From an uncultured Eggerthella sp. (GTDB taxonomy: Bacteria; Actinomycetota; Coriobacteriia; Coriobacteriales; Eggerthellaceae): a DNA stretch of 64,000 nucleotides. A model generated the notes under the pieces. The model was not told where the DNA came from, made no database searches, and was given only the letters and a program-made list of their open reading frames with translations. The translations under genes were made by a program, and so were the position numbers. Positions 50,105 through 59,227 of this stretch are shown piece by piece. The stretch spans positions 57,218 to 121,217 of the forward strand of contig USDX01000004.1 in NCBI GenBank assembly GCA_900553605.1. Direction: 5' to 3'. The first letter of the stretch is position 1. Each line of letters begins with the position of its first letter.

Positions 50105-51094
50105 ATGACGAAGACGCGTGTGCGTAAGCCGTTTATACGAGAGGATGCCCAGGCGCATCCTGGCCTCACCACGGAGCTTGAGGAATTTCCCGCGATCGAG
50201 CTTCCCGGTGAAGAAAAGCGCTCTACCAAAGTCAAGAACGCTGCCGCAGCGAAAATGCCTGAAAAGGTAAAGCATCCCAGTAATCTGATGGTACGCACCG
50301 CAACGGGCGCTGTATACATCCTTCTTACGGTGGTGTGCATTTGGGCTTCCGAAGCATCTACAGCGGTATATCTTTCGGTGCTCAGTGCTATCTGCGCAGG
50401 TGAGTTTTATTACATGTTGCGCTCCGATGCCAAGTTGCCCAATGAGTTTTTGGGCATCTGCGCCGCCGCTTTATTCCCACTTGCCACTTGGCTTTTCGGC
50501 ATTTCCGGCGTGGTTGTGGTGTTCGCTATCTTTGTATTGACCTTGCTTGTTTGGTACGTCTTTTGGCAACCCGCGCGAATCAGTGACGTTGCAGTAAGCC
50601 TATTCGGCGCGGTGTACACAGGCGTCATCATGTCATGCGCCATGCTGCTGCGCGTATCGCTTCCCGAATTCTGGGGCGCGGTTTTGATTTTGGGCTTGTT
50701 TGCCAGTGTTTGGGGTAACGATGCTTTTGCTTATCTGGTTGGATCGGCAATCGGCAAGCACAAGCTTGCGCCCCATATCTCTCCAAAGAAAAGCTGGGAA
50801 GGCTTCATAGCCGGTCTTATCGTGGCCATGGGGTTCTGGTGCTTGCTCACGTTCATTCCCGGGGTGACCATGTCCATTCCGCAAGCATTGGTGTTCGGCC
50901 TGATAAATGGGCTTTCGGGTGTTTTGGGCGACTTGGTGGAAAGCCGTATCAAGCGCAATTCCGGCTTCAAGGATTCGGGTACCATCATGCCAGGTCATGG
51001 CGGTTTGCTCGATAGGTGCGATTCGCAGTTCCTGGTAATCCTTACGGGTACCATCATGCTTGTTCTAGGAGGCTGTATTCCTTATGCAATCTAA
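50105..51094 (+). CDS. cdsA: Phosphatidate cytidylyltransferase
   Basis: Makes CDP-diacylglycerol from phosphatidate and CTP. The 329-residue membrane protein has a polar N-terminal extension of about 65 residues (Lys/Glu-rich, ending near KVKHPSNLMVR), seven or eight helices and the family signature in the last third (SRIKRNSGFKDSG, IMPGHGGLLDRCDS). It overlaps dxr by 11 bases, so translation is coupled. Confidence 0.94.
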   Translation: MTKTRVRKPFIREDAQAHPGLTTELEEFPAIELPGEEKRSTKVKNAAAAKMPEKVKHPSNLMVRTATGAVYILLTVVCIWASEASTAVYLSVLSAICAGEFYYMLRSDAKLPNEFLGICAAALFPLATWLFGISGVVVVFAIFVLTLLVWYVFWQPARISDVAVSLFGAVYTGVIMSCAMLLRVSLPEFWGAVLILGLFASVWGNDAFAYLVGSAIGKHKLAPHISPKKSWEGFIAGLIVAMGFWCLLTFIPGVTMSIPQALVFGLINGLSGVLGDLVESRIKRNSGFKDSGTIMPGHGGLLDRCDSQFLVILTGTIMLVLGGCIPYAI

Positions 51095-52307
51095 CGTAAC
51101 CCCTCAGGCTCGCGTCGCTTCTCAGCGACGCGTCGTTGTTTTGGGCTCAACGGGTTCCATTGGTGTTCAGACGCTTGATGTGGTGCGCCGTCATCCCGAC
51201 CGCTTGAAAATCGTTGGCTTGGCTGCAGGCACACGTGGTGCTGAACTGCTGGCTCAAGCTAAAGAATTCAATGTGGGGCATTTGGCTCTCGGTACGCCAG
51301 AGGCGGTTAGCGCTTCGGTCGTGGCTGAGCTGGAAGAGCAGGCCGCAGGCTTTGTCGGCGCAAAGGGAAGCATCGGTTTCGGGCCTGATGCGGTCCGTGA
51401 GATGGTTCATCTTGAAGATGCCGATGTGGTAGTGAACGCCTTGGTGGGTGCTGCTGGTTTACAGGCGAGCTATGAAACGCTTCGCGCGGGCAAGGTTCTT
51501 GCCCTTGCCAACAAGGAATCGTTGGTTGTGGGCGGTAACCTTATCATGCCCATGGCAGCCGAGCCGGGCATGCTGATGCCCATCGATTCTGAGCATGGCG
51601 CCATATACCAGTGCCTTTTGGGCGAAGACCCCCGTGAGGTAAGCAAGCTGTGGGTAACCGCATCAGGCGGTCCATTCCGCGGGAAGAAGCGTTCCGATCT
51701 GGAGAACATTACCCCTGCTCAGGCTTTAGCCCACCCCACGTGGAATATGGGCAAGAAGATCTCTATCGACTCATCCACCCTTATGAACAAGGGTCTTGAG
51801 GTTATCGAGGCGCACCATCTGTTCCAGATGCCCTACGACCGCATCGAGGTCGTGGTTCAGCCCCAAAGTGCTATTCATTCCATGGTCGAATTCACCGACG
51901 GAAGCGTAAAGGCGCATCTTGGCACTACTGATATGCGCATCCCCATTCAATTCGCGCTCAGCTATCCCGAGCGCTGGGATGCTCCAGTTGAACCGCTTGA
52001 TTTTCGCGCGTTGGGTTCTCTTGATTTTGCCGCGCCTGATACGGAAACCTTCCGTTGTCTTGCCTTGGCCTACCACGCAGGTAGGGTAAGTGGCACTTTG
52101 CCGTGCGCTATGAATGCCGCCAACGAAGTGGCGGTTGCCTCGTTTCTGGAGGAAAAGCTGCCATATCTGGGCATTGCCGAGTGCGTTGAGGCCGTGATGT
52201 CGCAGCATGAGGCACGTGGCGTTCAACAAGTTATGAGCATCGATCAGCTTCTTGAAGTTGATGCATGGGCTCGTAGCTGCGCACGCGCATGGGTGTCTGC
52301 CCACTAG
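51084..52307 (+). CDS. dxr: DXP reductoisomerase
   Basis: Second step of the MEP isoprenoid pathway, target of fosmidomycin. The 407-residue protein begins with the NADPH loop VVLGSTGSIGVQTLDV and carries ANKESLVVGG, the metal and substrate residues DSEHGAIYQCL and ASGGPFRGKKR, and the later MNKGLEVIEAHHLF. Length is normal. It overlaps cdsA in front and is followed by a 278-base gap before rseP. Confidence 0.97.
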   Translation: MQSNVTPQARVASQRRVVVLGSTGSIGVQTLDVVRRHPDRLKIVGLAAGTRGAELLAQAKEFNVGHLALGTPEAVSASVVAELEEQAAGFVGAKGSIGFGPDAVREMVHLEDADVVVNALVGAAGLQASYETLRAGKVLALANKESLVVGGNLIMPMAAEPGMLMPIDSEHGAIYQCLLGEDPREVSKLWVTASGGPFRGKKRSDLENITPAQALAHPTWNMGKKISIDSSTLMNKGLEVIEAHHLFQMPYDRIEVVVQPQSAIHSMVEFTDGSVKAHLGTTDMRIPIQFALSYPERWDAPVEPLDFRALGSLDFAAPDTETFRCLALAYHAGRVSGTLPCAMNAANEVAVASFLEEKLPYLGIAECVEAVMSQHEARGVQQVMSIDQLLEVDAWARSCARAWVSAH

Positions 52308-52382
52308 AAGTACGCTTAAGCTAGTTGCGCCCCTCGTTCCTGTCGGGTGGGCTGCCTGTTGCTTCCGACGCTAAGGGAAGTG

Positions 52383-52586
52383 ATGGGTGGTTTCTCTGAT
52401 GGGGTCGAGGGGGCTTTTTCGCGCAACGGCTATGTATTTGGCGGCGTAATGCCGTGTCTTGCAGGATTTGCTCGCTACTGCGAAGACGCGCACGGAGCTG
52501 TATTCGTCGCTTATTTGCACGTTGGCTGGCGGGGTGGCTGCAGTTCGTATGAATTGGAACGGGAGCGCCGCGTTGCTCAAATATAA
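52383..52586 (+). CDS. Possible small ORF, 67 aa, coupled to rseP
   Basis: An ATG at 52383 has AAGGGAAG about 5 bases upstream. The frame reads 67 residues to a TAA that overlaps the rseP ATG by one base (TAATG), an arrangement typical of translational coupling. The peptide (GGFSDGVEGAFSRNGYV, later FVAYLHVGWRGG) has no recognised motif. The 278-base gap between dxr and rseP is otherwise empty. It may be real, or an accidental frame in the leader. Confidence 0.35.
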   Translation: MGGFSDGVEGAFSRNGYVFGGVMPCLAGFARYCEDAHGAVFVAYLHVGWRGGCSSYELERERRVAQI

Positions 52587-53653
52587 TGAGCATCATGGAT
52601 ATACTCATCATGCTCATAACGGTAACCCTTCTTCTGGGGTTCCTTGTATTCATTCACGAAGGTGGCCATTATCTTGCTGCGCGCGCATGCGGGGTGCGCG
52701 TGAGCGAATTCATGATTGGTCTGCCTGGCCCCTCGATCGGCTTCACCCGCGGAGAAACGCGCTTTGGTATCACTGCCGTTCCGCTGGGCGGCTATGCGAG
52801 CGTCTGCGGCATGGCTCCCCCTAGCAACAGCCCCCATCTGAAGCGTGTTTTAGGCTACGCCTATCGTAAGGGCACCGTGTATATGGAAGACGTTGCCCAC
52901 GACCTGTTCCTTACCGACCAAGAAGCCTACGATTTGCTCGAAGAGCTGTGCGATTGGGGTTCGCTCAAACGTCCCCGCCGCAAGGACGAGCACAATGTGT
53001 ATCGCACGCCAGCTAAAAACGGCTTCGAGGAAGGACAGCCTCGCGCCATTTCCAGCAACGAGGAGTTTTTCGCGTCGGAAAAGGCGCAGCAATACTGCAC
53101 GTTGCCGTTCTGGAAGCGCTGCGCCATCTTGCTTGCAGGTCCATTTATGAATCTGCTCTGGGTGTTCTTGGTGTTCATTTTCATCTACTCCGTTATGGGG
53201 CTTGATCTCCAGAACACGCAAACTGGCGAAACATTCCATTACACCTGGACTCCCTGGGAAGCCATTGTAATGGGGTTCAAGTACCTCGGCATGGTGGTCA
53301 GCGCAATTGCGGCGCTATTCAATCCCGCAACTGCGGCGCAAACCGTTTCCCAGTCAACTTCGGTGGTGGGCATTGCGGTTATGTCGAAAAGCGCCTTGGA
53401 TGCTGGCTTCTTGAATTTCCTATTCTTCACGGCCATCATTTCTGCATCCTTAGGCCTTATGAACATGCTCCCCATCCCTCCGCTTGACGGTGGCCGATTT
53501 GTGGTGGAAATATTCCAGAAGGTATCCCGTAAGGTGGTCTCGCTTCGCGCCTTGGGCTATATGTCCACCGTAGGTATCGTGCTCTTTACCGGATTCTTCT
53601 TGGTCATGGTCAATCAAGATGTTCAACGATTCATATTTGGGAATTGGAGCTAA
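52586..53653 (+). CDS. rseP: Site-2 metalloprotease RseP-like, PDZ-less
   Basis: Intramembrane zinc protease of the M50 family. It has HEGGH (residues 24-28) in the first helix, a GPFMN membrane turn and NMLPIPPLDGG (about 293-303) holding the third metal ligand. It differs from typical RseP in two ways. No PDZ domain follows GPFMN. Between GGYASV and the second helix there is an insertion of about 90 residues (from about 78 to 170) containing a helical, winged-helix-like stretch (LTDQEAYDLLEELCDWGSL). It sits in the usual place between dxr and ispG. Confidence 0.88.
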   Translation: MSIMDILIMLITVTLLLGFLVFIHEGGHYLAARACGVRVSEFMIGLPGPSIGFTRGETRFGITAVPLGGYASVCGMAPPSNSPHLKRVLGYAYRKGTVYMEDVAHDLFLTDQEAYDLLEELCDWGSLKRPRRKDEHNVYRTPAKNGFEEGQPRAISSNEEFFASEKAQQYCTLPFWKRCAILLAGPFMNLLWVFLVFIFIYSVMGLDLQNTQTGETFHYTWTPWEAIVMGFKYLGMVVSAIAALFNPATAAQTVSQSTSVVGIAVMSKSALDAGFLNFLFFTAIISASLGLMNMLPIPPLDGGRFVVEIFQKVSRKVVSLRALGYMSTVGIVLFTGFFLVMVNQDVQRFIFGNWS

Positions 53654-53656
53654 TAC

Positions 53657-54721
53657 ATGGCGAATACTGCTCCCAATGCAAAAACACGTCAGGTCATGGT
53701 AGGTTCTGTCGCCCTAGGCGGCGGCGCTCCCTGCGTGGTTCAATCGATGCTTAATCTGCCCCTTGCTGATGTGGAGGGGAACCTGAATCAGATCAATCGC
53801 CTGCAAGAAGCTGGTTGCGAAGTGGTGCGCATCGCCGTTCCTCGTAAGACCGACCTGGATTTCTTCGAGGAGATCTGTAAAAAGTCCCCTTTGCCGGTTG
53901 TTGCCGACATTCACTTCAGTGCTGAGTTGGCTATAGAGGCTGCTCGTCGAGGGGCTGCAAAGCTGCGCATCAACCCTGGCAACATTGGCGGCTTGGAGGC
54001 TACGGTCCCAGTGCTTCAAGCTGCAAAAGCAGCTGGTATTCCTATTCGCATAGGAGTTAACGCAGGTTCGCTCGATTCTGCGTTGGCGGAACGAAGCGAC
54101 TTAACCTTGCCCGAAAAGCTTGTTGAATCGGCCACCGCATACGTGGAATTCTGCCATAGCCAAGGATTCTATGATGTGGTGGTTTCCGCCAAAGCTCACG
54201 ATGTGCCTACCACGGTGGCAACGTATCGCCTACTTTCGCAGCGGATGCCCGAAGTTCCCCTGCATATCGGTGTTACCGAGGCGGGCACCTTGTTCCAAGG
54301 TCTTATCAAATCTGCGAGCGGCCTGGGCATCCTTTTGGAGCAGGGAATAGGGGATACCATGCGCATCTCCTTGACCGACGACCCTGTGGAAGAGGTGCGC
54401 GCCTGTTGGACGCTGCTTTCCGCATTGGGCCTGCGTCGCCGCGATCCTGAATTGGTAAGCTGCCCCACCTGCGGTCGCTGCCAGGTTGATCTGATCCCCA
54501 TCGCGCAGGAAGTTGAGAAGCGGTTGCGCGACGTGCATCGTCCCATCCAGGTGGCAGTTATGGGATGCGTGGTAAACGGTCCTGGTGAAGCAGTCGACGC
54601 GGATATCGGCGTTGCGTGCGGAAAGGGGTCTGGTGTGGTATTTGCCCACGGCAAAACCTTGCGCAAGGTCGAAGAGGCCGCTATCGTTGATGTACTTATG
54701 GAAGAGATAGGAAATCTGTAA
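53657..54721 (+). CDS. ispG: HMBPP synthase IspG (GcpE)
   Basis: Iron-sulfur enzyme of the MEP pathway that makes HMBPP. The 354-residue protein has the TIM-barrel half (PLPVVADIHFSAELAIEAA, KLRINPGNIG) and the C-terminal cluster domain with SCPTCGRC and CVVNGPGEA. It begins 4 bases after rseP and its last base is the first of proS, so the block is tightly coupled. It lies one gene from dxr in the same pathway. Confidence 0.97.
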   Translation: MANTAPNAKTRQVMVGSVALGGGAPCVVQSMLNLPLADVEGNLNQINRLQEAGCEVVRIAVPRKTDLDFFEEICKKSPLPVVADIHFSAELAIEAARRGAAKLRINPGNIGGLEATVPVLQAAKAAGIPIRIGVNAGSLDSALAERSDLTLPEKLVESATAYVEFCHSQGFYDVVVSAKAHDVPTTVATYRLLSQRMPEVPLHIGVTEAGTLFQGLIKSASGLGILLEQGIGDTMRISLTDDPVEEVRACWTLLSALGLRRRDPELVSCPTCGRCQVDLIPIAQEVEKRLRDVHRPIQVAVMGCVVNGPGEAVDADIGVACGKGSGVVFAHGKTLRKVEEAAIVDVLMEEIGNL

Positions 54722-56454
54722 TGGAAATCATGCGTTTGAGCCAGCAGTATGCTCCCACGTTGAAAGAAGACCCTGCCGACGCCGAGATCGCAAGCCATCG
54801 TTTGCTTGTTCGCGCAGGCATGATCAGGAAAGTTGCAGGCGGTGTGTACACCTTCCTGCCCTTGGGCATGCGTGTTCTTACCAAGATCGAGAACATCGTG
54901 CGCGAAGAAATGAATGCCATCGGTGCCCATGAGATCCTCATGCCGGCGCTGCAGCCTGGTGAGCTGTGGCACGAATCGGGCCGTTGGAACGATTACGGTC
55001 CCGAGCTTATGCGACTGGAAGACCGCCATGGTCGTGGCTTCTGCCTCGGACCAACCCATGAAGAGCTGGTAACCTCCATCGTTCGCAGCGAGCTGCGTTC
55101 CTACCGTCAGCTTCCTATGACGCTCTATCAAATTCAGACGAAGTTCCGTGACGAGATCCGTCCTCGCTTCGGTCTGCTGCGCAGCCGCGAATTCGTTATG
55201 AAGGACGCTTACAGCTTCCATTCCAGCCAGGAATCCCTGCAGAAAACCTACGATGAAATGTACGATGCCTACGGTCGCATCTGCGAGCGTTGTGGTCTTG
55301 ATTACCGTCCCGTTGTGGCCGACGGTGGCCAGATCGGCGGCAGTGTAACGTGCGAGTTCCACGCTTTGGCAGAAGCTGGCGAAGACGATTTGGTTTATTG
55401 CCCCGATTGCGATTATGCGGCAAACAACGAAGCAGGCGTATGCCATGCCCATCCGGTTGAGTATGCCGCCGCTGAGTGCAAGAAGGTTGAAACCCCGGGC
55501 GTTTCCTCCATCGAAAGCCTTGCGAAGTTCCTTGGCATCGAAGAGGCTGCCACGGTTAAGGCTATGGTGGGCAAGGACGCCGAGGGCGCCGTCTTCGCTC
55601 TCTTTATTCCTGGCGATCACGAACTAAACGAAATCAAGGCAGAGCGCGCGGTAAATGGCTTTACCCTGCTTACCGACGAAGAGCTTGAGGCCGCAGGCCT
55701 TCATAAGGGCTCCATCGGCCCGAAGGGCCTTCCTGAAGGCATCAAGGTTATCGGCGATGTGAACCTGAAGAACATTGAGCGCTGGGTTGTGGGCGCAAAC
55801 GAAGAGGGCTTCCACTTCGTGGGTGCCAAGCACGGCGAAGATTTCCAGGTAGACGAGTGGGCCGATCTTTCGCTCGTAATGCCGGGCGATGCCTGCCCGA
55901 AGTGCGGTGCTGCCCTGCAGGGTGCACGCGGCATCGAGGTTTCCCAGGTATTCCAGCTGGGCGACAAGTACTCCAAGACCATGGGCGCAGTGTATTCGGA
56001 CGAAAACGGCGTAGATCAGAACTTCCTCATGGGCTGCTATGGCGTGGGCGTTTCCCGTACGCTGGCAGCTATTGTCGAGCAGCATAACGACGAAGACGGC
56101 ATCATTTGGCCTATGTCGGTAGCGCCGGCTCATGTTTGCGTTATTCCTCTTACCGTGGGTGACGAAGAGGTGTTACCAGTTGCTGAGCGCATCGCCAAGG
56201 AGCTTGCCGAGCAGGGTCTTGAGGTTGTGCTGGACGACCGCGACGAGCGCGCTGGCGTCAAGTTTGCCGATGCCGACCTTATCGGCTGGCCCGTTCAGGT
56301 TGTCGTGGGCAAACGCGGCGTAAAGGAAGGCGTGGTCGAGGTTAAGCGCCGCGGCGAATCCGAAAAGACCAAGGTTCCCTTCGCAACGCTTACCGAGGCA
56401 TTGGCATTTGTGAAGCGTGCTGCACGAAACAACAAGTTCTCGCGTACGCTCTAA
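54721..56454 (+). CDS. proS: Prolyl-tRNA synthetase, bacterial type
   Basis: Class II synthetase charging tRNA-Pro. The 577-residue protein has the motif 2 region RPRFGLLRSREFVMKDAYSF, the inserted YbaK-like editing domain (about residues 235-370: ESLAKFLGIEEAATVKAM) that removes mischarged Ala, and a C-terminal anticodon-binding domain (VVLDDRDERAGVKFADADLI). It fully matches the bacterial type and follows ispG with a one-base overlap. Confidence 0.96.
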   Translation: MEIMRLSQQYAPTLKEDPADAEIASHRLLVRAGMIRKVAGGVYTFLPLGMRVLTKIENIVREEMNAIGAHEILMPALQPGELWHESGRWNDYGPELMRLEDRHGRGFCLGPTHEELVTSIVRSELRSYRQLPMTLYQIQTKFRDEIRPRFGLLRSREFVMKDAYSFHSSQESLQKTYDEMYDAYGRICERCGLDYRPVVADGGQIGGSVTCEFHALAEAGEDDLVYCPDCDYAANNEAGVCHAHPVEYAAAECKKVETPGVSSIESLAKFLGIEEAATVKAMVGKDAEGAVFALFIPGDHELNEIKAERAVNGFTLLTDEELEAAGLHKGSIGPKGLPEGIKVIGDVNLKNIERWVVGANEEGFHFVGAKHGEDFQVDEWADLSLVMPGDACPKCGAALQGARGIEVSQVFQLGDKYSKTMGAVYSDENGVDQNFLMGCYGVGVSRTLAAIVEQHNDEDGIIWPMSVAPAHVCVIPLTVGDEEVLPVAERIAKELAEQGLEVVLDDRDERAGVKFADADLIGWPVQVVVGKRGVKEGVVEVKRRGESEKTKVPFATLTEALAFVKRAARNNKFSRTL

Positions 56455-57702
56455 ATGCCCGTGCAGAGCGAAACAAACAAATCAGAATTGCTTGCTCCCG
56501 CCGGTGGGTGGGAGCAGCTTCAATACGCGCTTCACTTCGGGGCCGATGCGGTGTACCTTGCGTGCGACCGCTTCGGCCTGCGCGCCCGTGCCAGCAATTT
56601 CTCGCTGGAAGATCTGCCTCGTGCCGTTGCGTTGGCGCACAGCGCTGGTGCGCGCGTGTACGTTACCTGCAACGCCTACGCCCACGATGAAGACCTAACG
56701 GCTCTTCCCGAATACGCTCAAGCCATGGAAGCTGCGGGCGTCGACGCCGCTATTGTGAGTGATTTGGGCGTTATGTCGGTGGTTCAGCAGCACGCGCCTT
56801 CGGTTGCCATCCACGTTTCCACGCAGGCATCGGTATCAAACGCCGAAGCTGCGCTTATGTGGTACCGCCTCGGTGCCCGTCGCGTGGTATGCGCCCGTGA
56901 AATGTCGGTTGCAGAAATCGCCGCTATGCGCAAAGCCATTCCCGCCGATATGGAAATTGAGGTATTTGTGCACGGCGCCATGTGCATGGCTATCTCGGGC
57001 CGCTGCCTTATCAGCGATTACCTTACTGGCCGTCACGCCAACAAGGGGCAATGCGTTCAGCCGTGTCGTTGGGAGTATGAGCTGAAGGAGCTTTCCCGTC
57101 CCGATCAGAGCTTCGGCATAGAAGAGGGCGAAGACGGTACGTACCTGCTGAATTCCAAAGACCTGAACATGCTTGCGCATCTTGACGATCTTGCTGCGGC
57201 AGGTGTTTCTTCGGTGAAGATCGAAGGCCGCGTGAAAAAGGCTTTCTATGTGGCAACGGTGGTAAATGCGTATCGCCACGTGCTCGATGGCGAGCCGGCA
57301 TCTTTGTGGGAGCATGAGCTTGAGATCATCTCGCATCGACCCTATTCAACAGGTTTTTATTACGGGGATGCCGAGCAAACCACCGACAACGATATCTATG
57401 TGCAGCTTTGCGACTGGGTGGGGGAAGTGGTTTCCTCAGCCGCAACCGAGCAGGGTCAGTGGCGCGTGAAGGCAAAGTGCCGTAACCGTTTTTACGAGAG
57501 TGATGAGCTCGAGGTATTAAGCCCCCATAAGCCCATTCGAACCGTTAAGGTTCAGGACTTAGCTGAAGTCTACGATGGGGCGGAAGTGTCCTCTGAAGTG
57601 GCGTGCAAGGCCATGGCACCGTATGCGTTCACCGCTTCTTTCGAGCTGGAACCGCGAGACATTCTGCGCGTTCGTCGTAAGGACCCAACGAAGAAGAACT
57701 GA
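56455..57702 (+). CDS. U32 family peptidase/hydroxylase (RlhA/YhbU-like)
   Basis: The U32 signature is complete: EVFVHGAMCMAISGRCLIS followed by GRHANKGQCVQPCRWEY, with the Cys residues likely to hold iron-sulfur. Family members act as collagenase-like proteases, 23S rRNA C2501 hydroxylases (RlhA) or ubiquinone hydroxylases (UbiU/V); in an anaerobe with no ubiquinone genes here, an RNA or prephenate-linked hydroxylation is likelier. The 415-residue ORF starts at ATG 56455, immediately after the proS stop. Confidence 0.9.
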   Translation: MPVQSETNKSELLAPAGGWEQLQYALHFGADAVYLACDRFGLRARASNFSLEDLPRAVALAHSAGARVYVTCNAYAHDEDLTALPEYAQAMEAAGVDAAIVSDLGVMSVVQQHAPSVAIHVSTQASVSNAEAALMWYRLGARRVVCAREMSVAEIAAMRKAIPADMEIEVFVHGAMCMAISGRCLISDYLTGRHANKGQCVQPCRWEYELKELSRPDQSFGIEEGEDGTYLLNSKDLNMLAHLDDLAAAGVSSVKIEGRVKKAFYVATVVNAYRHVLDGEPASLWEHELEIISHRPYSTGFYYGDAEQTTDNDIYVQLCDWVGEVVSSAATEQGQWRVKAKCRNRFYESDELEVLSPHKPIRTVKVQDLAEVYDGAEVSSEVACKAMAPYAFTASFELEPRDILRVRRKDPTKKN

Positions 57703-57792
57703 TAGATTGACGCGGGCGCTTAGACGGAGCGTCCGCTAATTGAGAGGAAAAGGGGCGCAGAGGGATGCGTCCTAGAAAGCAAGGAGGAACAT

Positions 57793-58125
57793 ATGGGAAG
57801 GCAATCTGACGAGGCGTTGCAGCTTGCGGATGCGGACGAACTGGTGAACTACCTGATGGGTGCTCACTGCGCATATATGCAATGGCGTGAGCTTACCTAC
57901 TACCTTACCGATGCAAACGACATCTATTGGCGTGCGCAGGACACCAACGAACTGAACGACAAGGGTCATTTCCCTGACTGCAGCGAGCTGGTTGCTTCGG
58001 TGCGCGAATTCGTTGACCTGCCGTTCTTGGATGAAAAGCACTCTATCCGCGAGGTATTTCCCGAGGCTACCTTCTACGGCTCAGTGAAAATCGAGGGGCA
58101 GGGCACGCCTGTTCCCGTTGTTTAG
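57793..58125 (+). CDS. Hypothetical protein, 110 aa
   Basis: This 110-residue acidic protein has AAGGAGG 6-7 bases before ATG 57793. It holds several aromatic residues (YMQWRELTYYLTDANDIYW) and a conserved-looking EVFPEATFYGSVKIEGQG end. I do not recognise it. Its neighbours are the end of the growth cluster and, after 427 bases, a two-component system. An imperfect hairpin (GCGGGCGC with GCGTCCGC, about 57714-57738) precedes it. Confidence 0.65.
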   Translation: MGRQSDEALQLADADELVNYLMGAHCAYMQWRELTYYLTDANDIYWRAQDTNELNDKGHFPDCSELVASVREFVDLPFLDEKHSIREVFPEATFYGSVKIEGQGTPVPVV

Positions 58126-58248
58126 TGGGGGTTGTCGGGCGCGAGTGCCTTTCGCCATCGTCTTCGGTGCTGCGTTTTGCGATTTCGGTCGATCTGCGCG
58201 GTTGGCTAAATATTTGAGCCATAGGCTGCCTTTATGCAGCGAATAGGG

Positions 58249-58278
58249 CGGGCGCGTAAGCGCCCGTTTCTTTTTTCT
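58249..58278 (+). terminator. Terminator in the 427-base gap 58126-58552
   Basis: CGGGCGC (58249-58255) pairs with GCGCCCG (58260-58266) around a GTAA loop, then TTTCTTTTTTC. The rest of the gap has one short palindrome (TCCTGCC-T-GGCAGGA at 58307-58321) and no gene I can support. Confidence 0.88.
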
Positions 58279-58552
58279 GGGTTGAACATCTCCTGTTTGA
58301 GGGCGCTCCTGCCTGGCAGGACGAAGAGGATCTCGGGGAGTGCGGTGGTTTTCTCCGAAATCCATCTGACGGGGAGAGCGAAACTCGCATTGCCTAGCCG
58401 CATAGACAGGAAGGGCCCAAGAAGGTGATGCGGGCACTCGTTATTTAGGGAACGCAATCGCGCGGCGAATACGATCCGATAACGAAATGCTGGCCGGCTT
58501 TTTCGTTGCGCTATCATCGGTTCAATCGTTTGATGCGAAAAAAGGGGGATTG

Positions 58553-59227
58553 ATGGCTCGTTTGCTTATCGTCGAAGACGATATATCTCTGCGAGAGAAC
58601 CTTGTGCGCATGCTTCAGCTTAAGGGGCATGAATGCGTTTGTTGTGAATCGTTTGAGAACGCTGCAGCCGAAGCCCTTGCCGCTTCCCCTGATTGCGTTT
58701 TGCTCGATCTGTCTCTTCCTGGCGCATATGGCCATGAGATCTGTCGCTCTATTCGTCAGGAAAGCAACGTTCCCATTATTGTGCTCACTTCTTCCGACAG
58801 TGAGTTCGACGAGGTTATGAGTATGAGCGTTGGTGCAGACGATTACGTGGTGAAGCCCTATCGTCCCGCTGTGCTGCTTGCCCGTATTGATCGTGCGCTC
58901 GCTCGAAGCGGCTCTGCCGATCTAGCGCACAAGCGGCTTGAGCGCGGTGGTGTCTTGCTTGATCCTGTGCGGGCGGAAGTCTCGTATCGCGGCAAAGTCG
59001 TGGAATTGTCTCGCAACGAGCTCCTGATCTTGCGCATCCTTATGGAAAACGCAGGTTCTATCATCTCGCGCAGCGAACTGATGGATGAGCTGTGGCAGAC
59101 CGACGCGTTCGTCGACGACAACACGCTTACCGTGAACGTGAATCGTTTGCGCCGCAGTCTGCAATCCATCGATGTGCCCGATGACTTCATCACCACCCGT
59201 CGCGGTTTGGGCTATGTGGTTCGATGA
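58553..59227 (+). CDS. OmpR-family response regulator (BceR-like)
   Basis: The 224-residue protein has a receiver domain with phosphoacceptor Asp52 (LLDLSLP), Lys101 (VVKPY) and a winged-helix output domain ending TRRGLGYVVR. ATG 58553 has AAAGGGGG upstream and replaces the in-frame GTG/TTG codons further up. Its stop overlaps the kinase start (ATGA). It is the activator in a Bce-type system that answers antimicrobial peptides such as bacitracin or lantibiotics and turns on the following ABC transporter genes. Confidence 0.93.
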   Translation: MARLLIVEDDISLRENLVRMLQLKGHECVCCESFENAAAEALAASPDCVLLDLSLPGAYGHEICRSIRQESNVPIIVLTSSDSEFDEVMSMSVGADDYVVKPYRPAVLLARIDRALARSGSADLAHKRLERGGVLLDPVRAEVSYRGKVVELSRNELLILRILMENAGSIISRSELMDELWQTDAFVDDNTLTVNVNRLRRSLQSIDVPDDFITTRRGLGYVVR

